From assembly GCA_944472155.2 (NCBI GenBank), contig OX235272.1:19328354-19392353 (forward strand): 64,000 nt of DNA. The letters are read 5' to 3'. Shown here piece by piece: positions 43,381 through 54,499 of the stretch. Made by a program: the position numbers and the translations under genes. Numbering within the stretch: the first letter of the stretch is position 1; each line of letters starts with the position of its first letter. Under the pieces are notes generated by a model that was not told where the DNA came from, did no database searches, and saw only the letters and a program-made list of their open reading frames with translations. The DNA is from Trichobilharzia szidati (taxonomy: Eukaryota > Platyhelminthes > Trematoda > Strigeidida > Schistosomatidae).

Positions 43381-43786
43381 TAAATTATTTTATTCTTATG
43401 ACCAACTCATCCTTAATTACAAGTTATCATTGTCCAAATCGTTTTATTTTCTTTAACAGTCCGTTGCATAATCAACCTGTGCACACGCTTATTCCTTAAT
43501 CACTCTTCATTTTTCCAAAATTATGCACTATGCAATCCACTTGTTGTAACCATTTCTACCTTTTAATCGTTTGTATTAATTTTATTCGTTTAGTTATCAC
43601 GCCATTGACATGTTGACACTGACTAATTATTGTTAACAAACATATCAGTGCCACTTGATTGGTAAATTGTTGTGTATTGTAATAAAAATGCTACTATATA
43701 TACATATATTAGAGTAGAGCCAGAGTGAGATGAGGATCTAATTGAAGAGTAAATATTTCTTCGCTCACTCCTTCTGTTTTCTAAAT

Positions 43787-44282
43787 GTCTAAATGGGGAT
43801 TTTTTCTATACTACAAATATGTCATCAACATAACTTGTACACATATTCCGTTTGAATACAGGCAGAGCTATCAATTCTGGTGTTGGCATAACGGCTTCAG
43901 TACCCTATCTGCGTTCCTTTTTTCTGTTCGTATACCTGATTATTGAATTCAAAATATATTAATAAAGCATAATTCTATGAGTTCCATCTAAGTTCAGCAT
44001 TGTGCGTTTGAGTGTTCATCGCTGCAGATTAGTTGTTGCATAATTTCTTTTACTAGTTTTGGCTTCATTGATGTGTGTAAGGCTTTGATATCAAAGGTCA
44101 TCATGATTTCATTGTCATCTGCCTGAATGTTTCCGACTTCCTCTGAAGATTGTTTTGGTGAACTGGTCAAATGGTTGCTTGATTCTGTTGGATATTTTAA
44201 TTTTCTGTAAAATTTTTTGCACAGATTATGTGTTGGTGATCCTGATCGTGAAACGATTAGAAATAGGGGAATGTTGCTTATA
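43787..44282 (-). pseudogene. PLE group G RT fragment (motifs A to C)
   Basis: Minus-strand frames read PLFLIVSRSGSPTHNLCKKF, LTSSPKQSSEEVGNIQADDN, motif A IMMTFDIKALHTSM (about 44105-44065), a shifted motif B region and motif C TSYVDDIFVV (about 43835-43800), then a TAG. The protein resumes with its thumb at 41622, beyond the inverted repeat. Confidence 0.75.
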
Positions 44283-44865
44283 TTATTATTATTGTTTCCT
44301 TTGATTCATAGACGAACACAGGGCTTCAGCCGTGCGTCTCCATTGCGTTCGGTTCTCTCCCACAGTCTTCACCTGGCTCCAAGTATGCCCACACACCTTC
44401 ATCTCCTCTTCACATCACCTCCTCCAAGTCACCCACCCTCGCACTGACGACCAACTCGTCGCTTCCTATTCAGTCGGGTTCCACTCGAGCAATGGCTTGT
44501 ATAGTGATGTCACTTGATGGTTTGTTTCCTCAGAGTATGGCCAGCCAATCCATCTCCATTTCTTCCTGCCTATTTCTTTCACAATCGGTTCCTGCTGAGT
44601 TGGTTCGCTCATTGCCAGAGATCCCTCTCTGTTGCTGATCTTTTCTGGCCGGCCATCTGATCTTGAGTGGTATTGAGCGAAGACAACTAGCTGTTGATGA
44701 AGGTCTGTAGTTTGTTTGAGATGGTCTTTATGACGCGCAGTGCAAGTCTCTGATCCATCCGTATAGTGAGTAGCACTGGCTGACTTCAGATTGGATTTGA
44801 AAATCCGGATGTTATTTTCGTTTTCATGCTGAGTGCTTTCGGCCTCCACACAGACTTGAGAGTAC
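44283..44865 (-). mobile_element. RTE-A 3' portion
   Basis: AAT tail at the left (44283-44296), then the C-terminus in reverse with GKKWRWIGWPYSEET and NNIRIFKSNLKSAS (about 44820). It carries the CTGGCCGGCCATC duplication (about 44648) also seen at 59755, so the two belong to one subfamily. Confidence 0.8.
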
Positions 44866-44902
44866 ATATATATATATCTATATATATATATATATATATA
44901 TA
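44866..44902. repeat. (TA)n microsatellite
   Basis: An almost pure TA tract, broken by one CTA, next to the truncated RTE-A edge. A smaller one lies at about 45243-45275 after the SINE-D tail. Confidence 0.85.
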
Positions 44903-45004
44903 ATGACAGAAGGCAACAGCTAGGCAGCAGATCGTTTATTGAGGAAATCAACAGATATTTATAGATTGCGATGTACATTATTATAGCAGACAGCTTTCAC
45001 CACA

Positions 45005-45235
45005 TATATACATGGTGTGCCGGCACAGCGGTAGGATACTCGTCAACCACACAGGTAGTCCGGAATTCGATCCCCGATCGATGCACTCCTTCATGTCGCT
45101 AAGTCAGTAAGAAGACTGGTAGAGAAAAAAGGGTTGGGCATGAGGCTAGCAACCCCATCCTGTAAAAGCAAAAAACTTCAAAGCTCTAGCTTGAAACCCT
45201 ATTTTCTACTGGTAACGTAAAGGAATAAAATTTTA
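45005..45235 (+). mobile_element. SINE-D copy
   Basis: A box gtgccggcacagcggtagga, B box AATTCGATCCC (about 45066-45076), then the family body (ttgggcatgaggctagcaacccc, cttcaaagctctagcttgaa) and an aaggaataaaa end followed by TA repeats. It gives the plus-strand orientation of the family. Confidence 0.65.
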
Positions 45236-45243
45236 AAATAGTA

Positions 45244-45274
<31 letters not shown>

Positions 45275-45547
45275 CAAATCCGTAGAGTTTAAATGATAAT
45301 CATTTATGACCAGTATTCATCGATTAATGCTTTTAGATCACGTAAGACTACTTAAACAAGTTTGGTAATTTATCTGTCTTTTGTTCTCCTGATATCTTGT
45401 TAACAACTGACCTTTGTAAGCATTTTCATGACTATTTGAAATGACTATTTAACTGTACAAATTTTAATTTGAGGTCACTAAATAACTGTTCTTTACTAGC
45501 CTATGTCTTTTTTTTTATCAATATCCTCTTTTCAATATTATTCTATT
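45236..45547. other. TA repeat then unassigned AT-rich DNA
   Basis: (TA)n at about 45243-45275. I recognise nothing in the rest. Confidence 0.5.
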
Positions 45548-46367
45548 TTTGAACAAAGCAACAACTACAGTTTTCGCAGAATAAAATGATACCATATTTT
45601 ATTTCGTCGCCTTCTCTTCAGCTGCTTACAGGGCAAAAACATTATTAAATGTATCTACAAAAACAATTTTAACATACTTGCACAGAGTTCATTTTAAACA
45701 AAAATCAATCGATCAATATACGCATACACTAATAATATATACATATATATATGCAATATTAAACACTATTCCGAACAATAATAATCATACACAATGAAAA
45801 CTTTTCAGTATCTCGCATTCGGATGAAAAATATCCAGTAACCAGGTTGGCAAAGAAAGACTGATAACTGCTTCTTTCTGAACGCACAAATCAGGTTTTAG
45901 GCGCTTGATGGAAAAGGCTTCAGCAAACTTAAGGAGAATTGAGCTCTTTCAAAATTATCAATAAGCAAAAGAGCTCGATTCTCCTTAAGTTTACTGAAGC
46001 CATTTCCATCAAGCGCCTAAAACCTGATTTATGCGTTCAGAAAGAAGCGGTTATCAGTCTTTCTTTGCCCTGGTAACTGGGTATTTTTCATCCTAATGCG
46101 AGATACTGAAAAGTTTTCATTTTGTATGATTATTATTGTTCGGAATAGTGTTTAATATTGCATATATATATGTATATATTATTAGTGTATGCGTATATTG
46201 ATCGATTGATTTCTGTTTAAAATGAACTCTGTGCAAGTATGTTAAAATTGTTTTTGTAGATACATTTAATAAAGTTTTTGCCCTGTAGGCAGCTGAAGAG
46301 AAGGCAACGAAATAAAATATGGTACCATTTTGATTCTGCTAAAACTGTAGTTGTTGCTTTGTTCAAA
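45548..46367. repeat. PLE-4-type palindrome (about 400-bp arms)
   Basis: Arms 45548-45949 and 45968-46367 fold around an 18-base spacer. The right arm (plus) encodes the end of a GIY-YIG protein (LKFTEAISIKRLKPDLCVQK, then SLSLPW and a stop) followed by a 3' UTR; the left arm is the same in reverse. Each outer end holds a hammerhead fold, at 45576-45624 (minus) and 46289-46339 (plus). Several substitutions separate the arms, so it is older than the 41664-43786 repeat. Confidence 0.85.
46289..46339 (+). ncRNA. Hammerhead-like ribozyme at a PLE end, weak stem II
   Basis: Stem I GCAG (46289-46292) with CTGC (46336-46339); box CTGAAGA (46293-46299; position 7 may be any base); GAAA (46309-46312); an A/T-rich stem III around atggtacc; T46335 at the cleavage position. 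The weak point is stem II (GAAGGCAAC), with only one clear pair. The mirrored copy is 45576-45624. Confidence 0.5.
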
Positions 46368-47214
46368 TTCATCAAGGGGAATAAATGTATGAAATATTCT
46401 ATTTTTATTTTCCCTAAAGTATCGATTCCCTTTAAAATACATACACCCAAATTATTTCTGAAACTGTTTACTCTTTTTCAGCATAGGGTTTGGTATTCTA
46501 CCCAAGAGTAACTATCTCTCAACTGAGAAGGACAAAACTGCTAGAATGCATAAATCATTGACTTCTTCCAATACCCTCTCACCTCCCTCCCCTCCCAACA
46601 CACACGCACTGCATTCTAGTATCCTTTCTACATCATTCTCTATCCTGTATCCTTTTTCCCTAAATACACACACACACACAAACACAGGAAGTAGAAGCGT
46701 GTCAATCAAAGATTCATTGAGATAAAAGTGTATTATTTTGTTTTAAATTTCAAAGGTTCTAAATTTAAAAATAATCACTATAATCACTATGGCGATCTAA
46801 GCGGCATAGAAATCAAGGTTTATCTTGTAAGTGTTGTAGATTTTTAAAAATGTGGGAGTGGGAATACTGTGGTGGGAATACTGCGAAATCAGATTCAGTG
46901 AATAAACATTAATTTAAATGATGTTATGTGTGAAAGTGAAGAAAAAGTAAAAAGGAGAAATGGGAAATGACCTTCAGCAGATATTGAACAACACTAGTTG
47001 TTAATGCCTCATTTGTTTCACTCACTATTTAAGGTATTCATTTCAGAAGGTGTTTCCAATTTCATCTTTTTCTTTTTGGCATAAAACATAACATGCAGCC
47101 AATTTTAGGAACACTTCTGCAGAAATGGGTTCCTTTTTAATTGTAATTTTTACTCTTACGTTCATAAAATCATGATTATGAACCACAGAAATACCTATTA
47201 GTGAGGACTACATT
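46368..47214. other. No clear gene; CA-rich tract
   Basis: A pyrimidine-rich and CA-repeat region at about 46570-46690, otherwise AT-rich. No repeat family assigned. Confidence 0.5.
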
Positions 47215-48300
47215 GAACTCAGTGAGGCGTTTGGAGTAAACACAGGAGTCAGACAACGGTGCTAGCCTATTATCATCAATGATATTCCTAATTGTTGTGG
47301 ACTGGATTGCATTTTGTGTCAGGCAGTGGGAAACGAGAAGACAGGGATATCCTGCCTGACCGACGTGAAGAACCTAGAAGACCTGGATTTCGCGTGTGGA
47401 TGATTTATGTTTGATGTCACACAAAATCGAAGACTTACAAGCGAAAACCGACAAACTGGTCGAAGAAGAAGCCAGAGAAGACAGGACTCGAAGTGATGAA
47501 CATAGACAAGACAGAGGTTATGAAAATAACCAACCAACAAAACAGCAACAACAACAACAGCAACATCCAGCGCCAATCACCATCAACGGGAGAGATTTGA
47601 AGGAGGTTCCTTTATTCACTCACTTATCTAGGGAGCATTGTCTCAATTACAGGCAGGTGGAACGGACGAGGATGTCAAATCGAGCGAGAATCGGGAAGGC
47701 GAGAAACACATTCATTCATTCAATCTGAAACCAATCTGGAAATCTTCGTCACTCAACCCAGTCAGCATCAACAACAAAATTCGGATTTTCAATACAAACG
47801 TCATTCAAGTCAGTCAGTTCTTCTATACAGATGGATCAGAGACTTGGCGGTGGGTCACAAATAATGAGTATTTCCAACAGCCTGTTGCACACCTTTATCA
47901 GCAACTAACTGTCTTCGCTGGCTCTATACTGAAGATCAGATGGCCGGAAAGAACAAGAACCAACAAGAGACAAACTGTGGGAAGAAACTAAACAAACAAG
48001 AATCAATCGGCCAACAAATATGCAGTAGAAAGTGGAGATGGATTGGACACTCACTGGCTGAGGAGGCCACTCGCTGGGTGACATCGCGCGTCAGGCCATA
48101 GCTCGAATGGAACGCGAAAGGGAAGCGGTGAGTGGGACGTCCAATAGTGACGTGGAGGAGATCGTGTGAAGAGGAGTTGAAACAGTATGGACTAACATGG
48201 ATGCAGGTGAAAAGTACAGCAGAAGACAGAAGCAAGTGGAGACGTGTAGGTGAAGCCCTGTATTGCACTAGGAACACAAGGGAACAATAATAATAATACA
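47215..48300 (+). mobile_element. RTE-A 3' half
   Basis: Begins at VNTGVRQRC (motif B, decayed), then the DLDFACG/SHKIEDLQAKTDKLVEE region (motif C destroyed by an insertion), INGRDLKEVPLFTHL, RARIGKARNTFIHS and SSLNPVSINNKIRIFNTNV, and the usual C-terminus, ending in (AAT)n at 48286-48300. It is the longest copy of its subfamily here and the best reference for 29045-29720 and 42071-42944. Confidence 0.85.
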
Positions 48301-49885
48301 TTGGAGTTACCGAATACCCAGGTATTTAGCCTCCTCAAGGAACTGATTACACATACAGTCCTTGAGATACGTTAGTGTATGTGGTTATCGGCGGCAGAAA
48401 CTGCGCATTTAGAGCACTACCAAGCAGCTGAACTAATTCTATCTCTAGTATTTCTGGACGGAACCTTGGCACTTTCCTACCTGTGCATCTAGAGGCTCGT
48501 TTCATCAGTGTTGTATAGGTGGATCTCGTTCGCATTGTGGGACCTCAAACTGAAGTAAGCTAAGTTTGACCGCATTTCCATCGACGAAATCCACTGAGAC
48601 AGTAATCAAGCATCTTAGCTACAATTTTTAACAACAGAATGTGGGACTCAAGCAAGGGAAATTCAGTTTCTACGCTTATCTGTCGATGTTGTCTCATTCT
48701 GTAGGATCAGCAGACAGTCAACGAATTCTACCTTTATTACAACCGGTGAGATTAAGTGACATCGCATTAGGTATTCCTCAGGGCTACAGAAAGTCACTCC
48801 CACTGCTGACAAGATTTGGCTTGGTCCTAGCAGTTTAAGACCTACATAAGAAACAGACACAAGATTGTCTCACACATCTATCACAAACAACAGGTTCTAG
48901 TACCCAGTCAAGCACCTTTAAAAGAGCCATAATCAATTTACAGTAAAGTTGGATATCATTAGTTATATATGTCTAACTGTCCATAAGATTGATTTATCGT
49001 TCAAAGAGGGTCTGATCCCACCATTTCCTTACTGAAACTTAAACTCTCCGTTCATTCCTACTGGAAAGAATGTCAGAAGCCAAACCACTTACACATCATA
49101 TTGCGATTTGATGAATAACGTCCAGACACCCAACAGTTACTTGTTACTTGGAGATCTAATCACAGGGCCTTTCTAAATTTAGACCTCTATTCTTAACTGA
49201 AGTAATTTGAAAACCTCGCTAGTTTCAACTAAACCAATCAAGGTATACTGTTCCCAATGAGGTCAACCATAAATCAGCAGATCCGACCTCCAGAAATCAA
49301 ATCACTTTAATATTACACATAAGAAGTGCTGGCTGATATGTACAAACTACAGATGTTCCTAATGCATACTAGTACACAAACCACTGAGTTCTTCTACACT
49401 ACACGGATTAGTCTTGGATGAAACTGAAATAGACAATAAAATTTTATTAAAGTGAACACCATTTCATTAAATTAGTTACAAACGACAAACGGTTAATGCC
49501 TATTGCATTACAGATCATACAAAAAATTGACATTTTGAACCAGCGAAAGCTGACAGTCACATGAATCACATGCAGTAAAAATAAAAGTAAAAGCAAAAGT
49601 AAGAAAAAGAACAATGACAAATATCGGGATCAACTTTCCACTTCACTTTTTCTTACACAAAAGTGATTAAATTTACCGCCAAATATTTTGATCTATAAAT
49701 TTAAACAAACAAATTAGATTAACTGTAAAAAAGTAGTTTAATCACATGATTCAATAACATGAACAGTATTTAAAATATGTGAAGAAATTTTTAGAAAATA
49801 TTACTACTCATTTTATTATTGTCAATTATTAGGAACTTTTTAAAAATTTGGAAAAATATATGTATGAAATAGGTGTTAGATGAAT
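48301..49885. other. No recognisable repeat or gene
   Basis: The longest stretch that I cannot assign. Short ORFs at 48347-48535 (minus) and 48641-48838 (plus) overlap opposite-strand ORFs and show no family motifs. It may be unique intergenic or intronic DNA. Confidence 0.4.
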
Positions 49886-50338
49886 TTATTTTGTTTTCTT
49901 TTCAAAAAAATGAATTGGAATTTTCAGTAGGATGCTTCTGAATTTGTACTTTCTGTTGAATGTTATGCTTAGTTTGAGATTATCTGTCATGATTCGCATC
50001 CCAGTGGACGGATGTGCTCCAAATCTTTGCTTAATGAAGTTGGTGTCCCTCGTGGTGGGATGTACTTTCTTTATTTCTTTATTCTTTCTTTTTACATGAC
50101 TTACTGTATTCATATAAAGCTGATTTAATTAAGTAGGCTGATGATTTGAGAATTTCTGTCCCAGTTGTTTAGGTATTCGATTTTGTTCTGATATGAATAT
50201 TCTCTTATCTGAAATTAACCAAGGGTCTGATTTAAATGGTCTTAAACCGTGAACCACTCTGAATGCGAGACTGCGGATTTTAGTTTCAGGCATGAACAAG
50301 ACTTGTGTGGATTGATTCAATTCATGTATAATCCTCAT
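49886..50338 (-). other. Unidentified open region, 150 codons with one stop
   Basis: Two ORFs on the minus strand, 50338-50129 (69 codons) and 50113-49886 (75 codons), lie in the same frame and are separated by one stop plus a few codons. The predicted products are rich in Lys and Arg, with MRIIHELNQSTQVLFMPETK near the start and RFGAHPSTGMRIM later. I do not recognise the family. It could be a host exon, a retropseudogene or the end of an element. The right side abuts the PLE-2 terminal repeat. Confidence 0.35.
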
Positions 50339-50339
50339 C

Positions 50340-51870
50340 CAGGCATTGATGAGAACAAAACACGTAGATCAGCGAAGAGTCTCTTTTCGGCGGTGAATTC
50401 ATTTTCTTAGCTGTACAATCGCAAATATATGTGTCATTTTGTATGTATGTGTACATTAAGTTTGTCAAACAAAAACACAATTGGTTATGGTTATTTTAAC
50501 TAAACAGGTGAAGATTGGTAATTGGAGTTACGTAATACAAAATCAGTCAAGAAAATTAGGTGTTAATGAAATTAGGGTAGTAACAAAGGTGATGAGTTGT
50601 CACAAACAGTTGTTAAAAGAAGTTACGTAATAATATGAATAGTTTGATGAGTGAGTTTTACTCAGGATGCACATAGGAACAAAGTATATAATACGAAATT
50701 ACGTAAGAGCTCTAAATGAATACAAGAATTATAAGCAATTAAAGAACAGGCGAAGAAACAAAATATGGCATCAAAATCCAAAAAAATCAAATCAAAAAAG
50801 TTGTTACCAAGACAGTAGAAGTGGTTAAGTAATCATCTTTTATACGCATGGCTCCAGTTTTTCTATGTGAATGGTCAGAGCTTCAGTGATACAAAGAAGG
50901 CGAAACCGTATTGCCTTTGAGAGGTTGTTCTTGACTCTGTAGATTACTTTGAAGGAGGCGTTTGTTGAAATGGAATGATCAGTGTTAACCAGGTGTTCAA
51001 TTATCGCACTGCTTATTGCACCACTATTGCCTTTTCGCAACCATGCTGGATAGTGTTCTTGAATCCTCTTGGACAGGGTGCGCATCGAACGACCAATGTA
51101 CCTAGCTCCACAGTAGCAGGTGAACTGATATATGCACATAGAAGTGGCCAGATGCGGGATCTTGTCCTTGAGGCTTCTGCAGATCAGTGGGCGACTGAAG
51201 AATACTATTCTTAGCGTGGCTGCAAAGAATGTTCTTCTCAGAGATGATGTGATCCTTCTCTTGAGAATATCACTTGCTAAATCTCCCTTGAAATCCAGGT
51301 TCATGTAGAGTTTCTTTTTTGGCGCAAGTAGAGTTTCGTTTCTCCGAATTCTTTGTTTGATATTTTTGTCGATTAATCTCACTGGGTATCCATTTTGGAT
51401 GAAAATTTCTCTTAGAATATCTAATTCTGTTTCCAGAGCGTCAGGACTGAAGATGCGTTGGATGCGGGTGGCAAGTGACTGAATTAAATTTTGCTTTTGT
51501 TGAATGGGTACCCAGCTATAGAAGCTTGTTAGTAGACCATTCCAAGTAGGTTTTCTATGGATCGATCTTCTTGGGCTCTCATCAGTTCTTCTTGTTAGTT
51601 CCACATCAAGAAACGGAATTTTTAACTCGTTTTCCATTTCAAGAGTGAATTTTATTGCTGGATGGCAACAGTTAAATGTCCTCAGCAATAGACTGGGGTC
51701 ATTGTTGTTGTCACAAATAATGAATATGTCGTCTACGTATCTTTTGTACACACACATACAAAATAACACATATGTATATATTTGCGATTGTACAGCTAAG
51801 AAAATGAATTCGCCGTAAAGAGACTCTTCGCTGATCTACGTGTTTTGTTCTCATGAATTGATTCATTCTC
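50340..51870 (-). mobile_element. PLE-2 with inverted terminal repeats
   Basis: A 5'-truncated PLE (RT motif C onward) on the minus strand, flanked by a terminal repeat of about 115 bases at 50345-50460 and, in the opposite orientation, at about 51745-51862. The repeat contains gaacaaaacacgtagatcagcgaag...ttttcgg...gaattc. The 5' repeat runs directly into the RT frame. This is the inverted pseudo-LTR structure seen in Penelope elements. Confidence 0.8.
50840..51769 (-). pseudogene. PLE-2 RT C-terminal part plus GIY-YIG endonuclease (309 codons)
   Basis: Open from the terminal-repeat junction: MLFCMCV is encoded by the terminal repeat, then KRYVDDIFIICDNNND (motif C), LKIPFLDVELTRRTDES, SIHRKPTWNGLLTSFYSW, QNGYPVRLIDKNI, and GIY-YIG CIYQFTCYCGARYIGRSMRT with EHYPAWLRKGNSGAISSAII. 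It closely parallels PLE-1 14813-15967. Motifs A and B are missing, so RT is inactive, but the endonuclease part has no stop until its tail. Confidence 0.9.
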
Positions 51871-52245
51871 ATAATTCTTGTAATTTTAAAAACACTGTGG
51901 TAGGAAATGAATGGAATAATACCACCTATCTTGGCATCACTTTCTCTTACAATGTCTTTTGATTTCTAAAAGCTCCTTCTTTTCGACTTACTACAAAAGA
52001 AACTGAGACTTTCAACAGTAACTTAATCTCTTCTCGTACAATTTATTGATTTATGTGTTCTACCTATTCTTCGCTTTATTGTTCTCCTACCTGTCGAATC
52101 TCTTCTCGACCTCTCAAAAAGGTCTACGTTATATTACACAGAACTTTGAAGGATGTAAGCAGGTCTAATGGTGTGTCTTTAACCCAAATAACTGACATAG
52201 TTTGTAAAAAGTATATTCGTAAAATCTCAGACAAATTGAAATGAT
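51865..52245 (+). mobile_element. CR1-type LINE fragment
   Basis: Frames give VGNEWNNTTYLGITFSYNV and, at 52053-52244, RPLKKVYVILHRTLKDVSRS and NGVSLTQITDIVCKKYI, the CR1 C-terminus. Frameshifted. PLE-2 adjoins its 5' side and may have inserted into it. Confidence 0.7.
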
Positions 52246-52616
52246 TAATTCCAACATTTAGTTCGGCAATCTGGTCCAAACTTCTTCAGGGAAATTAATC
52301 GAAATTAACATAAAAAAGGTTTATATATAAAAGGAACATCTCTTGTTTTAGAAACTTTATCCCATCATGAGCCATGAAACAGGCATCAACATGTATAATA
52401 AACAAAATTGAATGAACTGTGATCAAAATTTGACCTCAGACTTTCAAAATTAGTCTACTTTTGTTAAAATACATGTGTATATGCAGCATACAATGGTGTT
52501 TGTGTATGTGTGTGTAGGTGAACAGTCATAAAACATTTGTCAGTCTCTCCATAAGAAGATATAGACAATCAGGAATTTAGACCAGGTATGATTAATTAGT
52601 GATACGTATCCATTAT
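52246..52616. other. No recognisable feature
   Basis: AT-rich with a TGTG tract near 52500. Confidence 0.5.
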
Positions 52617-53420
52617 TTATTTATTATTGAGGATTTGCCATGCATCAGCTGGCATCACACCTTCACGTCTGTTGAAACTGTCGGGATTCACCCGAATATG
52701 TAGGGCTTCCTCAGTCAGTCGTTCTTTATATGAAATGAAACCTTTCTGTAGAACCTTAGTCCTATCAAAATCGATTTTATGTCCCGTTTCTATCGAATGC
52801 AGTGCAATCGCTGAGTTGTTTTCTAGCTTCTTCAAGTCTACAGAGGTCTTTGGAACCACCTTTAGACATTGTTTATGCTCTTTCACTCTTATATTCACCT
52901 GTCTGGAAGTCTCTCCTACATGCACAGCGTCACAGTCCTTACAATTGATTTAGTTCACACAATTCTGCTGGTTTCCTTATTCTATTTTATCCTTAACCTT
53001 TACCAGTGATGGGCGCAAGGTGTTGGTTACACGAAAATACATTCTTATATCATGATAGTTAAGGATTCTCTTTATCTCATCCGATGTTTGTCTGCGGTAA
53101 GGAATTACCGCTGTACTAACCCAATTCTTAGCATCAGGTTTCGATTCATCCTTATCTTCACATTTTCAATATCTTTTTATGAAGTTTTTAGGATAATTAT
53201 TTGATTCAAGAGTTCCTTGCTAATCTCTTCCTCCTCAGTAACTAGACGTTTAGTTGCGTTAATCAGATTCTTGGCCACAGTTACTTTGGTGGTAAAAGGG
53301 TGTGTGCTGAATAATAGTCTAGGTATCTGTCTGAATTTGTCGGCTTTCTGAAAATGTTTATTTTAAATTTACCATCTGGTTTTCTTTTTAGTAAACAGTT
53401 CAGGAGCTTTCTGTTCTTGA
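52617..53420 (-). pseudogene. PLE fragment related to PLE-3: thumb to GIY-YIG
   Basis: The 102-codon frame 52925-52617 holds the nuclease (HVGETSRQVNIRVKEHKQ, NSAIALHSIETGHKIDFD, EALHIRVNPDSFNRREG). Upstream, in broken frames, NRKLLNCLLKRKPDGKFKIN, FRKPTNSDRYLDYYSAHT and the connector are visible. RT motifs A to C are absent. The GIY-YIG box reads HVGETS. Confidence 0.8.
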
Positions 53421-53934
53421 AATTTTATTATTTTTACTAGTTTACGTATGACTGTAATTACTGTAATAAATTTTAATGGTGAGAATTTCATCCTAAATAA
53501 GTAGTACTGTATTAAATAAAACGACTATTACTATTATTTTCGCTTATCAAGAGAGCGAGAATGACAGGCAGTGAAGCAGACAACTGGAGTTCCTGTAGAT
53601 AATAATAATACTGTTATCATAGAGAAATCGATTTTTGCCTTATTATCAGATCGTGTTCAGAATTAACAGAGAGTTGAGTTGATTGGGGAAGAATTACCTA
53701 AAACCTAATTTTAATCCCTACTTCGTATACTCGTAACTCATTAAAATACCAACTTTGAATCGTAACTCAAGCTCCTGAGCCCAAGCAATAGTTACTAAGG
53801 GGAAGGTAAACTTTAATAATAGTAATAACAATCTGCTTTACCCCTTAAGACAGTACTTATAATGTAGTTAGGAATTCTTTGCATCTGTCACAATATTGAA
53901 CCTAGTTTACTCAAAATATAAATTAAGTTAACCA
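53421..53934. other. No recognisable feature
   Basis: AT-rich DNA with a small duplicated block near 53480-53540. No family assigned. Confidence 0.45.
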
Positions 53935-54470
53935 CAGGAATTTTCATCATGAGCTGGCAATAGTTAGAGAACAATTGGAAAACCTGGGAGTACTGGACAG
54001 CTGTTTCGTTCTAGTTCGGACTCTTCATCAGTACGCACCCACCGGGGTTCGAACCCAGGACCTTCTGGTAACAAGGCGAGCTAGCTCGTAGACCATTAAG
54101 CCACTGGGACCCGATCCAATGGCCAGTCCATGAATTCTAACTTCTGCCAATTCACGACATAGCGCAACCGCTAGCCAATGTCTGCGGCGAGTATTTGTCC
54201 GCACACCCAACCTGCTGTATCCTACTGGTCACGACTTCTCACTAGAGCCCCAGGTAACTACCTACCTGAGTCGTGTCCCAGTGGCTGAATGGTATACGAG
54301 CTTGCCTTGTAACCAGAAAGTCTTGGATTCGAACCCCGTTGGGTGCGTACTGTCGAAGATTTCCAAAAACTGGGATGAAACAGCTGGCTGTCCAGTACTC
54401 CAATATTGGTTTTCAATGGTTCTCTAACTGATAACAGTCCGTGATCAACTCGTAGTAGCAATATTGTCAA
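53935..54470. mobile_element. Inverted pair of SINE-A copies
   Basis: A near full-length minus copy (53935-54255; B box complement ggttcgaaccc at 54046-54056) and a plus copy (54265-54470; B box GATTCGAACCCC at about 54327-54338) face away from each other with heads together. The plus copy lacks the 5' extension. The hammerhead boxes are damaged in both (gtcgaagatttcc in the plus copy). Confidence 0.75.
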
Positions 54471-54499
54471 AATGTATGAAGTATAGAATAAAAATGATA

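Larger units (their letters stand above)
41664..43786. repeat. Large inverted repeat with two 842-bp arms
   Basis: Arms 41664-42505 and 42945-43786 have equal length and look nearly identical; translated stretches of about 95 residues differ at a single position. The 439-base spacer is RTE-A sequence on the minus strand. From the outside in, each arm has a PLE end with hammerhead relic, a PLE 3' UTR, an (AAT)n tail and an RTE-A 3' end. The structure sits within the RT of PLE group G, between codons just after motif C and the thumb. Confidence 0.9.

Noticed and set aside
9479..43786. The inverted repeats as CRISPR arrays or DNA-transposon terminal repeats
   Set aside because: There are no regularly spaced short repeats with unique spacers. 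The arms are internal LINE/PLE 3' ends with tails, not transposase-bearing elements.
41664..43786. Assembly artefact as the explanation of the palindrome
   Set aside because: It cannot be excluded from sequence alone, but the 439-base asymmetric spacer and at least one encoded difference between arms argue against a simple mirrored read error. It is kept as a finding with a long-read check.
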